From the NCBI GenBank assembly GCA_002500745.1, contig DLST01000018.1, positions 1 through 64,000 on the forward strand: a stretch of DNA of 64,000 nt, written 5' to 3'. Source of the stretch: Sphingobacterium sp. UBA7855. GTDB lineage: Bacteria; Bacteroidota; Bacteroidia; Sphingobacteriales; Sphingobacteriaceae. The notes beneath the pieces were generated by a model. That model ran no database searches, was not told the DNA's origin, and worked only from the letters and a program-made list of their open reading frames with translations. Shown here one piece after another: positions 29,439 through 38,610 of this stretch (positions within the stretch are counted from its first letter, which is position 1; the number at the start of each line of letters is the position of its first letter). The position numbers and the translations under genes were made by a program.

Positions 29439-30145
29439 TATCTTCCTGGTTCATCCAATAAATCAATAAATTCTACTGCATCCGTTTCCATACGCAAAAT
29501 TAAACGCTCGACCATCATATTTAAAATATGGTAACCCAAGTAAGCTAAGATACCAACGGCAAGACCGGATGCAGATGACACCATTTTCACATATAAACCT
29601 CCTGAAACAGAAGCAATATCAATACCACCTGCTAATTCAACCTCATGGAAAATCTTAATTACCCCAAAAATCGTACCCACGAAGCCCAACATTGGAGCAA
29701 TACCGGCAATGATACCCAAGATATTAATGTTTTTCTCCAATTTGGCAACTTCCAGCTTACCTACATTTTCGATGGCACCTTCAATATCTTTGATCGGTCT
29801 ACCTACACGCAATAAACCTTTTTGCAACATACGTCCCAATGCAGAGTTACTTGAGCGACACACCGCTAAGGCAGAATCCAGATTTCCAGACAGTACATTC
29901 GCTTTTACCTGCGACATTAAGCTATTATCATATTTTGCGGCACGACGGATGGTTAGATAACGTTCAAAAAATATTACCAATCCAATAAAAAACAACAATA
30001 GGATTGGAATCATAATCCATCCCCCTTTGATCATCATATCGATCAAACTCATGTTTTCTGTACTTGCGGCGGCAGGTAACGGTTGTTGCGCAGCTTGATT
30101 AAATGAATCCACAGCAGCTGTTGCTGTATCCTGTACTAATGACAT
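29438..30145 (-). CDS. ExbB/TolQ/MotA-family proton channel
   Basis: A 235-aa protein with an N-terminal extracytoplasmic part and three membrane segments (about 30-50, 135-160 and 180-205). The conserved GIAPMLGFVGTIFGVIKIF and the later VKMVSSASGLAVGI carry the threonine/serine-lined channel. It forms the pentameric proton channel of a Ton- or Tol-type motor. It lies 31 nt after the SPOR gene and overlaps exbD. Confidence 0.94.
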   Translation of the reverse strand: MSLVQDTATAAVDSFNQAAQQPLPAAASTENMSLIDMMIKGGWIMIPILLLFFIGLVIFFERYLTIRRAAKYDNSLMSQVKANVLSGNLDSALAVCRSSNSALGRMLQKGLLRVGRPIKDIEGAIENVGKLEVAKLEKNINILGIIAGIAPMLGFVGTIFGVIKIFHEVELAGGIDIASVSGGLYVKMVSSASGLAVGILAYLGYHILNMMVERLILRMETDAVEFIDLLDEPGR

Positions 30146-30176
30146 AATTATTAATAGTTTTATATAGTTTCAACTT

Positions 30177-31610
30177 CTACAAGGGATCTACCCAAGCATC
30201 CTTAATCTTATTAACCACCGATTTTTTTGCTAGCTGAGCCTCCTGGTTAGTCATATAAGTATTTAAGATAATTTTCTTTCTATCCTTTTTATTCTTGCCT
30301 TCAACGGCGCGTGCTGTCTTATAGCCCATTGCCCGCAAACGCTGTGCCTCTTGTTCGGCACTTACCATAGTTTTTGCAGATCCAATAACAACCTGATATC
30401 TTGGCTGTGCCACGGGGATAGACTCTTTGATCACCGGGTTTGCGTCCAAAGCCGTCGGTTTGGCCGTTCCATTACTCGATGGTACAATTGCTGTATTTTC
30501 AACAGAATCTTTCACTTGAAGCTTAGCCAACGAATCGACATTGCTTAAACTATCTGCTTGTGCGCTATTAGTCATGGTATCAGCAGCTATAATCGGCCGC
30601 TTTTGAGCAAGTGTATCTGCGGTTGGTATAACAGCCTTTTTAGAGCCAAATAACGAATCTTTCAACGCTGGATTAGTGTAAACGACCGCTACCGCAACCA
30701 TGGCGAGCACAATAATTCCAGTCATCCAATACCAGACCGCATTTGAATTTCGTGGCTCCTCTTCATAGATATTTGGTGGATATGTCGAGCTGGCATTAGC
30801 CGTCGCTATAGCACCTATTTCCTTGCTTGAATCTGTTTCTGCTTTTGGAGTAATAGATTGACTGTTATCAGCCACCATAGGTGCATTCACAAGTTCAGAC
30901 TGCTGATCTTTGTCCTCCGTTACCGAAGATCCTTCGATTTCGACATCATCGGTGCGATTGCTTGTTAATCCAGTTACCTGTGCAGGCTCATCAGCAACCG
31001 TACTCTTTACCGCTTCCAGTTCATCTGCCGCTTCAGCTTCGTCTTCGATAACTTCTTCAACCACCACCGTTTCATCTTCATCAGGCCTATCTGGAATAGA
31101 GTCTTCAACAAGCTCCTCTTGAGAAGCGACTTCTACGACGACAAGTCCTTCTTCCAAAACTGGTTCCGCATGCTCATTTTCGCCTTCCAAAGGAGAAACA
31201 ACTGTTTCAATCTCTGGTGACACAAGATTCGTTACCGGTTGGAAGTCGAAACCCGATAGGTCCAAAGGTTTAAATACTAAGCTTGAACCGTAACTAATCA
31301 ATAGGCCAAGATCATCCAGTTTAGCCTGTCCAAACTGACCCAAATCAGCTCTCATACTATCAACAGCATCCGATAAAATCTGCTGCGCCTGACTTAGGCC
31401 CAAATTCTCCTGTTGCTGAATATAATGAACAATATTAAATCCATGCTGCGCAGAATAGTCAAGTTCGACATAGGAAATTGGCGGCAAAAATACATTATGC
31501 TGTTTATCGAACTGAGCCGGAGAATGAATTCGTTTGAACACACCTATTCCCGGCACGTATACTTCCGCATAACGTTTTAATAAACTATTGATGTTTTTGC
31601 CTAGATTCAT
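30177..31610 (-). CDS. HU-CCDC81 and SPOR domain membrane protein
   Basis: A 477-aa protein. The first ~125 residues resemble the paired bacterial HU-CCDC81-like domains (NINSLLKRYAEVYVPGIG, FLPPISYVELDYSAQHG). An acidic, Glu/Val-rich linker follows, then one membrane segment near 290-313 and a periplasmic linker. The C-terminal SPOR domain covers about 400-477 (RYQVVIGSAKTMVSAEQEAQRL, ILNTYMTNQEAQ). SPOR domains bind denuded glycan strands at division sites. The cytoplasmic HU-like part and the periplasmic SPOR part suggest a link between inside and wall. It lies between the barrel and exbB genes. Confidence 0.88.
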   Translation of the reverse strand: MNLGKNINSLLKRYAEVYVPGIGVFKRIHSPAQFDKQHNVFLPPISYVELDYSAQHGFNIVHYIQQQENLGLSQAQQILSDAVDSMRADLGQFGQAKLDDLGLLISYGSSLVFKPLDLSGFDFQPVTNLVSPEIETVVSPLEGENEHAEPVLEEGLVVVEVASQEELVEDSIPDRPDEDETVVVEEVIEDEAEAADELEAVKSTVADEPAQVTGLTSNRTDDVEIEGSSVTEDKDQQSELVNAPMVADNSQSITPKAETDSSKEIGAIATANASSTYPPNIYEEEPRNSNAVWYWMTGIIVLAMVAVAVVYTNPALKDSLFGSKKAVIPTADTLAQKRPIIAADTMTNSAQADSLSNVDSLAKLQVKDSVENTAIVPSSNGTAKPTALDANPVIKESIPVAQPRYQVVIGSAKTMVSAEQEAQRLRAMGYKTARAVEGKNKKDRKKIILNTYMTNQEAQLAKKSVVNKIKDAWVDPL

Positions 31611-31650
31611 TGCGCACTATTTTAAGATGCAAATTTATAATCTTAATTCG

Positions 31651-33393
31651 TTAAAACGAATAATTAAGACCACCAATTACATTGAAGCCCAATCGTGGGT
31701 AATACATATAACGTTCGTATTCTTTTCCAAAGATATTATTTGCTTTGACGAAAATACCAAATTGCTTTTTGACCCGATATTCTGCACCTGCATTAAGATC
31801 AGCGAACGAAGCGATTGTTGCCTTATGACCACTGTCGGTAATACGGCTGCCATCTGTATTATAATCATAGATATATGCATACGTGTTACCTTGAGTAGAA
31901 AGTTCAGCATCTACGAAAAGCTTATCAGAGATATTGAAACGCGCATTGGCCTGCATGCGGAATTTTGGCAATCCCCACGCTTCCTCTTCATCGCTCAAAT
32001 TATAATCGTCGATATACACCCTACCTCCTAGATTAACCAGTTGTGAAAGGCGTACATTAATTTCACCTTCAAATCCCATATGCTTCGCCTTATTGATCAC
32101 GCCATCATAAACGACATCGAATGCCCAAGGAACATAACCATTTTGGGTATCGCCAAATGCACTATTTTTAAATAAAGGCAAGCCCTCGATCTGTTTGTAA
32201 AATACCTTTACTTTATAACCAAAAGTTGCTCCTGCATTTCCTTTTAATCCCGCATAAATGTTCATTTTCTCAATAGAGTTTATCATTTTAGCGTTCGGGG
32301 CCAAATAAGGATTTTCTTTCGCAAAGCTGCGGAAAGAAGCTTGCTTTACGCCCCCATTAATTCCGGCAAACAAAGAGATATATTCAGGTGCCAAAGCAAA
32401 ATCAGCTTCTACTGAAGGAAAAATATTGAACCGTGAGTTATCACCAAATTCGGAAGTTAAATTTGCCCCCAAGGTAACGTTATAATTATCGCCTTTAAAA
32501 CGAATATACGGATTGACTACGGCTAAATGATTCTTTACTTCAGCACTATCTTTCACGTTGTTCATCGTCACGCTCACATTTGCACCGACATTAAATGCAC
32601 TTAAACGCTTGTTCAGATAACCGGACAATGCAATTGAGTTTTCTTTGGCTTTGTAGGCATCTTTAAACAAATAGCCATCAACTTTCGCCGAATAGCTTAT
32701 TGCCTGTTCATTTTTGGGATCTACATTACTTGATAGTTCACCATTTAAATAGATATCAGTAAATGTCTGTTTATCTGGACTTGTATTTAACAATGTTGTT
32801 CCCGATTGATCGAAAGTTTGACCATAGAAATTTGTACCATAACGATTGTAACCAAGCGTACCCTTTACTGTTACCGCATCCAACACCCGGCGGCCAAAAA
32901 CACCAATATCTTGTGTACTGAATTTCTGTCCGTCAATATTACCCTTTTGGCTCAGATGCTTTGCAAATAAGCCGAATCGCGTATTTTCATACTGTTCAGA
33001 AGCTAAATAGGCCTCGCCCAAGATACTGTTATAGTTACCGATACCAAACTTGACATAGTTGCTACTATGCTCAAACGGTTGTGCGAAAGGAATCTCCTGC
33101 ACATTTAACTGTTTCAATCCAGTATTGATATCCAATTTCTTATCCAAAATATTGTTGTAGGTCAACTTGGGCTGGTATTCCCTTTTATTGGTCATATCCG
33201 GACTGCGCCGAATTTTCACAGCATCTGCAAGAATGGGTTTATAATCACGAACAACATCAAAAGAATCGATAGTGACTGGTTTCTCAGGATCATTCTTCTT
33301 GCCTGTTTCTTGTGCAAAAGAATTCAATCCCACGCCCATCAAAAGCGCTGCTAAAGTATATTTCTTCACGTTTCTATTTTGCAACTTCTTCAT
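31651..33393 (-). CDS. Outer membrane beta-barrel protein, TonB-receptor-like without an evident plug
   Basis: A 580-aa protein with a signal peptide ending at SFAQ. After a short linker (VRDYKPILADAVKIRRSP), alternating amphipathic strands run to a C-terminal Phe (GGLNYSF), the usual signal for barrel insertion. It is shorter than most TonB-dependent receptors, and I see no clear plug or carboxypeptidase-like domain. Homologues are usually labelled TonB-dependent receptor. It lies 6 nt after the TPR gene and upstream of the SPOR and ExbBD-TonB genes, so it may be the motor's outer-membrane partner. Function is unknown. Confidence 0.82.
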   Translation of the reverse strand: MKKLQNRNVKKYTLAALLMGVGLNSFAQETGKKNDPEKPVTIDSFDVVRDYKPILADAVKIRRSPDMTNKREYQPKLTYNNILDKKLDINTGLKQLNVQEIPFAQPFEHSSNYVKFGIGNYNSILGEAYLASEQYENTRFGLFAKHLSQKGNIDGQKFSTQDIGVFGRRVLDAVTVKGTLGYNRYGTNFYGQTFDQSGTTLLNTSPDKQTFTDIYLNGELSSNVDPKNEQAISYSAKVDGYLFKDAYKAKENSIALSGYLNKRLSAFNVGANVSVTMNNVKDSAEVKNHLAVVNPYIRFKGDNYNVTLGANLTSEFGDNSRFNIFPSVEADFALAPEYISLFAGINGGVKQASFRSFAKENPYLAPNAKMINSIEKMNIYAGLKGNAGATFGYKVKVFYKQIEGLPLFKNSAFGDTQNGYVPWAFDVVYDGVINKAKHMGFEGEINVRLSQLVNLGGRVYIDDYNLSDEEEAWGLPKFRMQANARFNISDKLFVDAELSTQGNTYAYIYDYNTDGSRITDSGHKATIASFADLNAGAEYRVKKQFGIFVKANNIFGKEYERYMYYPRLGFNVIGGLNYSF

Positions 33394-33399
33394 TATATC

Positions 33400-36300
33400 C
33401 TATTTCTTTTTGTTGTTCAATTTATTTAGACGTTCTTTTGCCGCAGGCAAAATATCGTCTTTCGCGTCATAGTTATCCACAATTGATTCAAGCGTAGCTT
33501 TGGCCTGGAAGGTATCACCTTTACCTGCATAAGCATCAGCCATCGTAATAAAGCTTTTCGCAACCCAATATTCGTACGAAGAGAAATTATCAGACAGATC
33601 CATTGCCGTTTTAATACAAGCATCATATTGTTTATTTTCCAATTGCAGCAAAGCAACATTGTATTTTGCTTCTGCCCCATAAACCGTACGGCTCTTCAAT
33701 GCAGCTAAACTAAATTCTTTCATTGCCTCAGCTTTCTTATTTTGCTTTACGTAACATTTACCGGCATATAAGTAGGCGTTTGCGATCTCTTCTTCCGAAG
33801 ATTTTTCGTAATTTTTAACCGCATTGGTATAATTTAATGCCTCTTTATAATCTCCAATTTGATAATAAGAAACCATCAGGTTGTTGATCGCAAAACCATA
33901 GTTGGATTTGTATTCAGAAGTAAGCTCGAGCTTTTTCAATAGCTGCGTAGCCTCATTGTATTTCTTTTGTTTCAAATACAAGTTAGAGACAGAAATCAGC
34001 GTGCGCTCTGTATAAGGGGAAGTCCAGTCATTCAAAATAATATTGTAATCATGTAACGCATCCTCTGTATTTCCGAGGGCAGCATTACTTTCGGCACGGA
34101 TAAACCGTGCATATTTCTCTTGATTTGGTTTTGGAAATTTATCGAAGTACGCATTTACAGCTTCTACAGCACCTTTATAATTTCCTCTAGAAAATAAAGT
34201 TGTCGCGGTGGAGAATGAACGGGAATCTTGCTCTGATTTCGAAACATCACCAAGGTTGGTACCTGTTGCATATTTGATATAACCAGTCGCGTCGCCCTTG
34301 TCCAAATAGATATTCTCAATGGAGCGCATAGCCTGTCTGGCTTCGTCCGTTGAAGCATACTGATCGACCACACGTTGGAATGTTGCCAGCGCAGCATCAT
34401 TGTTATCTTGATTATACTGAACCAGACCAATCGTTACCAAAGCACGTGGTACATAACTGCTGCGCGGATATTTTTCCACCATGGTTTGGAGTCCAGCAAT
34501 GGCCTGATCACTTTCTCCCATTAAGAAACGCGTGTAAGGAATCTCAAAGGCAATATCGTCGGCATAATTAGAGTTCGGAAATTGCGCAATAACAGCATTC
34601 AACGTAGCAATTTTACCGTTATTATCACCTTGTAACCCTTGGATAATACCTCTTTGGAACAATGCATAATCCTGGCTAGGTGCTTTAGAAGAGATTAATT
34701 TATTGTATTCTGTTAAAGCTCGGCCGTAATTTTTGGAAGAGAAATATGAGTCACCCAAACGTGCGATGGCATCGTTACGTGTATTCATCTCTATTCCTTT
34801 TGAGCCACCCGAGGCGAGGAAACGCTCGAAATAATTAGCGGCAGTATTATAATTACCATTACGAAAGGCAGCGTAGGCTAAAGCATAATTGGCATAACCA
34901 TACACATCGGTTTTACTAGCTCCAGGCAAACGTAAAAATTTATTGAAATTGGTTACGGCTTCACCGTATTTACGAACTTCATACATTGCTTCTGCTTTCC
35001 AATACGTTGCTAAAGCATAAATTTCCTCATCATAACGGAACTGTTCAGAACGCATGAATAAGGAGATTGCATTTTCAAAAGCACGTTCGTTATAATATTC
35101 CAAACCTCTATAATAGGTTACTTTTTGATAGGCGGCGTTTGCCTCTTTCCCGCGTTTAGGAATAGACTCCAAAATATCTACTGCCTCGCGGTAATTCTTT
35201 GTACTCAGCAACACTTCAGCAAGCAGCGTTTTAGCTTCCTCCAAACGTTTCGATTTTGGATATGTTTTCAGATATTCCTGTGTCGAAGCTAATGCGACCT
35301 GGTGAAATTCTAATTCATATGAAAGCTTCGCATAGTTAAACAAGCCCTCTTCTTGCATTGCCGGATCAAAATCCAGCTTCGAAGCACGGAAAAATGCGTT
35401 ACGTGCAGATTGCTTATTGCCTTTCTTCAAAAAGGCATCCCCCAAGGTAATCATCGCAGACTGATAATAAGCATCTGGATCGGTCATCTTTTCCAATTCA
35501 GTGATCGCCTTATCATAATCTTTCAATTTATAAGCGATATAACCGATTTGGTAGCTATCCTGATTATTCTGGGTTTTACCTTGATCTTGTGCCTGGAATT
35601 TATCGTAATACGCTTTGGATGTTTTTAAGTCGCCTTTGATAAAGTAAGTCGCCGCGACAATACGGAACATCTCTGTTTCATTTTCTTGCTTTGTACGCGA
35701 CAAAATCGGCAATGCATAATCCAACACATCGTCGTAGCGTTTATCCAAGAAATATAAAGCCGTGATATAATAAGGGTAGCTATTTTCGAACTGCTTAGAT
35801 CCGTTGAGACGCTCAAATTCATTCAACGCCGTTTTATATTCGGCGTCTAGGTACGAAAGATAAGCGTAATAATAAATAGATGCCTCCTGAAATTCAGTTT
35901 TCTGATCTTTTAAGCTTTCGAATAAAGGTTTTGCGGCCTTATAATCTTTTGTCATAAAGGAAGCATAACCATACTTAAAGCGGTACTCTACATTCTCTTT
36001 ACCCGCAAGATTTTTGCTATCAATCTTGTTAAACCACTCTAGCGCTTTAACGTAGTCTTTTTTAGCATAGTATGATTTACCGATCTGAAAGTAAGCTGCT
36101 TTCGCATTTGCACTAACAGGGAAATCTTTAATGTATTTCAAAAAACGATTTTCGGCATCCGACTCCCCTAATTCCAAGGCGCAAACAGCTTGATAATACC
36201 GGACATTTTCTTTCAATAAAGAAAGCTCCTCTGTCTCATCCAATTGCAAATTGGATTTTGTCCGCAAAGCTTCAACACGATCAAATTGCACTGAAGCGGC

Positions 36301-36438
36301 ACTAAATTTTCCGCGTTCATACAACTCCATCCCCGTTTTATACGCCTTGTTGATTTGTTGCCATTCTGTCTGTTGCGCTAATGCTGGCGTCGCCATAACG
36401 GTTAATGCAACTCCCACCTGGTAAATCTTCTTATACAT
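33400..36438 (-). CDS. Large TPR-repeat protein, exported
   Basis: A 1012-aa protein with a signal peptide (cleavage near ALAQQ) and helical repeats along its whole length. Many match the TPR pattern (for example AYFQIGKSYYAKKDYVKALEWF and AIARLGDSYFSSKNYGRALTEY). It should be a periplasmic or outer-membrane scaffold. It is the first gene of the probable seven-gene operon and lies 6 nt upstream of the barrel gene. By analogy with the TPR protein CpoB of Tol-Pal operons, it might couple wall synthesis to outer-membrane movement; this is inference. Confidence 0.9.
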   Translation of the reverse strand: MYKKIYQVGVALTVMATPALAQQTEWQQINKAYKTGMELYERGKFSAASVQFDRVEALRTKSNLQLDETEELSLLKENVRYYQAVCALELGESDAENRFLKYIKDFPVSANAKAAYFQIGKSYYAKKDYVKALEWFNKIDSKNLAGKENVEYRFKYGYASFMTKDYKAAKPLFESLKDQKTEFQEASIYYYAYLSYLDAEYKTALNEFERLNGSKQFENSYPYYITALYFLDKRYDDVLDYALPILSRTKQENETEMFRIVAATYFIKGDLKTSKAYYDKFQAQDQGKTQNNQDSYQIGYIAYKLKDYDKAITELEKMTDPDAYYQSAMITLGDAFLKKGNKQSARNAFFRASKLDFDPAMQEEGLFNYAKLSYELEFHQVALASTQEYLKTYPKSKRLEEAKTLLAEVLLSTKNYREAVDILESIPKRGKEANAAYQKVTYYRGLEYYNERAFENAISLFMRSEQFRYDEEIYALATYWKAEAMYEVRKYGEAVTNFNKFLRLPGASKTDVYGYANYALAYAAFRNGNYNTAANYFERFLASGGSKGIEMNTRNDAIARLGDSYFSSKNYGRALTEYNKLISSKAPSQDYALFQRGIIQGLQGDNNGKIATLNAVIAQFPNSNYADDIAFEIPYTRFLMGESDQAIAGLQTMVEKYPRSSYVPRALVTIGLVQYNQDNNDAALATFQRVVDQYASTDEARQAMRSIENIYLDKGDATGYIKYATGTNLGDVSKSEQDSRSFSTATTLFSRGNYKGAVEAVNAYFDKFPKPNQEKYARFIRAESNAALGNTEDALHDYNIILNDWTSPYTERTLISVSNLYLKQKKYNEATQLLKKLELTSEYKSNYGFAINNLMVSYYQIGDYKEALNYTNAVKNYEKSSEEEIANAYLYAGKCYVKQNKKAEAMKEFSLAALKSRTVYGAEAKYNVALLQLENKQYDACIKTAMDLSDNFSSYEYWVAKSFITMADAYAGKGDTFQAKATLESIVDNYDAKDDILPAAKERLNKLNNKKK

Positions 36439-36470
36439 AATATGTGAAACCTTAATATGTTATTTATCTG

Positions 36471-36478
36471 CAAATGTA
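36471..36478 (-). promoter_or_regulatory. -7 promoter element of the TPR/Ton operon
   Basis: On the minus strand it is TACATTTG, matching TAnnTTTG, 33 nt before the start codon. A TTTG lies 14 nt further upstream (36493-36496), closer than ideal for a -33. Confidence 0.5.
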
Positions 36479-36711
36479 AATGAATCTTCTCCCAAACCCT
36501 GATAAAATTGCTCTGAAATGCGAGTATATTGAATGCTCTTTACCTTTTATAGGTGCTTAGGATCGCTTCAAATTTATCGAAATTCAATTCAAATCTCCAC
36601 TGCTAAAGAGATAGTTTTATTCATTCTACTAAATTATACTTTAATTGAGCTATTTTACACAAAAGTTATTAACATCTGTGAATAATACTGTATTATAACG
36701 GAAATTTTGCA

Positions 36712-36748
36712 CAAAAAATATGCCCGACAAAAAATAAAGTCAGGCATA
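36712..36748 (-). terminator. Intrinsic terminator of pyrB
   Basis: Arms TATGCCCGAC and GTCAGGCATA at 36719-36728 and 36739-36748 pair with one mismatch. On the minus strand the hairpin is followed by TTTTTTG. Confidence 0.8.
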
Positions 36749-36770
36749 ATATTTCTTAAGCCAATACCGT

Positions 36771-37709
36771 CTATCCGCGTTGTCCTGCCAATAAGTATAA
36801 GACAGCCATACGTACAGCAACACCGTTTTCAACCTGATCCAAAATAATGGAGTGTTCACTGTCGGCAACGTCCGATGTGATTTCGACGCCACGGTTGATC
36901 GGTCCGGGGTGCATAATCGTGATGGGTTTATCCAAAGAGTCCAAAATCTCTTTATTCAGCCCATAAAGCATGGAGTACTCTCTTAATGATGGGAAATAAG
37001 CAATATCTTGGCGTTCCAATTGAATTCTTAACATATTTGCTACGTCACACCAATTCAGCGCCTTTCTCAAATCGTGCTCCACTTTTACACCCAATGAAGT
37101 GATATATTTCGGAATTAATGTAGTCGGTCCACAGACCATCACTTCCGCACCCTGCTTTTGAAGACATAAGATATTAGACAGCGCAACCCGTGAGTGGGTG
37201 ATATCGCCTACTATAGCAACTTTGCGACCAGCCACATCGCCATAACGCTCGCGGATTGAAAAAGAGTCCAGTAAAGCTTGTGTCGGATGTTCATGTGCTC
37301 CGTCACCTGCATTGACAATCTGCGCATCCACATGCTTACTTAAAAATACCCCTGCACCAGCATAAGGATGTCGCATCACAATCATATCAACCTTCATCGC
37401 GAGAATATTGTTGACGGTGTCTATCAGCGTCTCTCCTTTACTTACGGAGGACGATGATGCTGCAAAATTAACAATATCTGCAGAGAGTCTCTTTTCAGCA
37501 AGTTCAAAAGATAGACGTGTGCGCGTAGAGTTTTCAAAAAAAACGTTGGCGATTGTAATATCCCGTAAGGAAGGAACCTTTTTAATCGGTCTGTTTAATA
37601 CTTCTTTAAAATTACTTGCTGTATCCAGGATCAATTGGATGTCGTTTTCATTTAGATCTTTGATCCCCAATAAATGGCGGGTACTTAGTTGTTCTGCTAC
37701 AGATGACAT
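36771..37709 (-). CDS. pyrB: Aspartate carbamoyltransferase catalytic subunit
   Basis: A 312-aa enzyme that joins carbamoyl phosphate and aspartate, the first committed step of pyrimidine synthesis. The carbamoyl-phosphate motif FENSTRTRLSFE is near residue 54, with MRHPYAGA and HPTQALLDSF further on, and PGPINRGVEI near the C-terminus. No regulatory pyrI follows. pyrR lies about 90 nt upstream on the same strand, so the pair is probably co-transcribed and pyrimidine-regulated. Confidence 0.96.
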   Translation of the reverse strand: MSSVAEQLSTRHLLGIKDLNENDIQLILDTASNFKEVLNRPIKKVPSLRDITIANVFFENSTRTRLSFELAEKRLSADIVNFAASSSSVSKGETLIDTVNNILAMKVDMIVMRHPYAGAGVFLSKHVDAQIVNAGDGAHEHPTQALLDSFSIRERYGDVAGRKVAIVGDITHSRVALSNILCLQKQGAEVMVCGPTTLIPKYITSLGVKVEHDLRKALNWCDVANMLRIQLERQDIAYFPSLREYSMLYGLNKEILDSLDKPITIMHPGPINRGVEITSDVADSEHSIILDQVENGVAVRMAVLYLLAGQRG

Positions 37710-37800
37710 TTTAGCGTATTCAAATATTTACTAATCATTTTGTATTGAAAGTACTCGTTCCCAAGGCCAAAATAGACTTTAGAACGTTGAAGCACTTCTA

Positions 37801-38364
37801 TTAATCGCCAGCTGACGTCTTCTTTTCTGTAATCAGGATAATGCTATCCTGATCATCTGACTCTTTCCAGTTAACAATTACTTTTTGCGAATCAATTGAA
37901 TCGACCTGTATGCCGATATAATCAGGTTGAATAGGAATCTGTCTGGAGAATCTACGATCGACCAAAACAAGCAATTCTATTCGTTTTGCACGGCCAAAGG
38001 CCTGTACAGCATCCATTGCGGCACGAATAGTACGTCCTGTCCATAAGACGTCATCTATAAAAATGACCTCCTTACCTTCTACAATAAAATTGATATTTGT
38101 GCTATTTGCTAAGAGTGGACCAGCATTTCCTTTTGTGCGGAAGTCATCGCGGTAAAAGGTAATGTCCAAATCGCCAACTAAAATCTCTTTACCGATCATT
38201 TGTTTGAGCTCTTTGACAATACGTCTCGCTAAGAAAGTTCCTCGGGGTTGAATACCTATGACGACAGCATTTGAAAAATCACCGTGATTCTCAATCAATT
38301 GACGACATAGTCTTTGAATTGTGATTTGAAATTTTGGTCCGTCTAATAAAATCGACTGTTTCAT
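37801..38364 (-). CDS. pyrR: PyrR: pyr regulator / uracil phosphoribosyltransferase
   Basis: A 187-aa type I phosphoribosyltransferase. The PRPP loop VIFIDDVLWTGRTIRAAMDA lies near residue 100, and the N-terminal GIQPRGTFLARRI is typical of PyrR. In Bacillus, PyrR binds pyr mRNA to cause attenuation and also makes UMP from uracil. Here it precedes pyrB. I did not see a clear binding loop and terminator pair in the 90-nt gap to pyrB, so RNA regulation is not proven in this organism. Confidence 0.94.
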   Translation of the reverse strand: MKQSILLDGPKFQITIQRLCRQLIENHGDFSNAVVIGIQPRGTFLARRIVKELKQMIGKEILVGDLDITFYRDDFRTKGNAGPLLANSTNINFIVEGKEVIFIDDVLWTGRTIRAAMDAVQAFGRAKRIELLVLVDRRFSRQIPIQPDYIGIQVDSIDSQKVIVNWKESDDQDSIILITEKKTSAGD

Positions 38365-38380
38365 TATGGGAATGTTTGAG

Positions 38381-38388
38381 CAAAGCTA
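38381..38388 (-). promoter_or_regulatory. -7 promoter element for pyrR-pyrB
   Basis: On the minus strand it reads TAGCTTTG (TAnnTTTG), about 17 nt before the start codon. A second match, TAGGTTTG, lies at 38505-38512. Confidence 0.45.
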
Positions 38389-38610
38389 CACTTTTTTTAT
38401 AGAAATAACGCCATGAGCGGCAATTAATTTCACTATTTGCATCCCATTGGCACATTATTAAAAAGTAATTTAAACAAAGTATACCTTTCTTTCCGTAAAA
38501 TTTGCAAACCTATTACTTTAGCATATCAATAGATTTTTACGATCATCTATCACATTTATTAGCAACTAATTACAAAAAATGCCATAGCATCAACCTGTCA
38601 TATATGGAGA

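Larger units (their letters stand above)
36439..36770. other. Intergenic region before pyrB
   Basis: About 330 nt between the TPR operon start and the pyrB 3' end, both on the minus strand. It holds the operon promoter and the pyrB terminator, listed separately. Nothing else was recognised. Confidence 0.6.

Noticed and set aside
37710..37800. PyrR-type attenuator between pyrR and pyrB
   Set aside because: I saw no clear anti-terminator and terminator pair with a T-run in this 90-nt gap.
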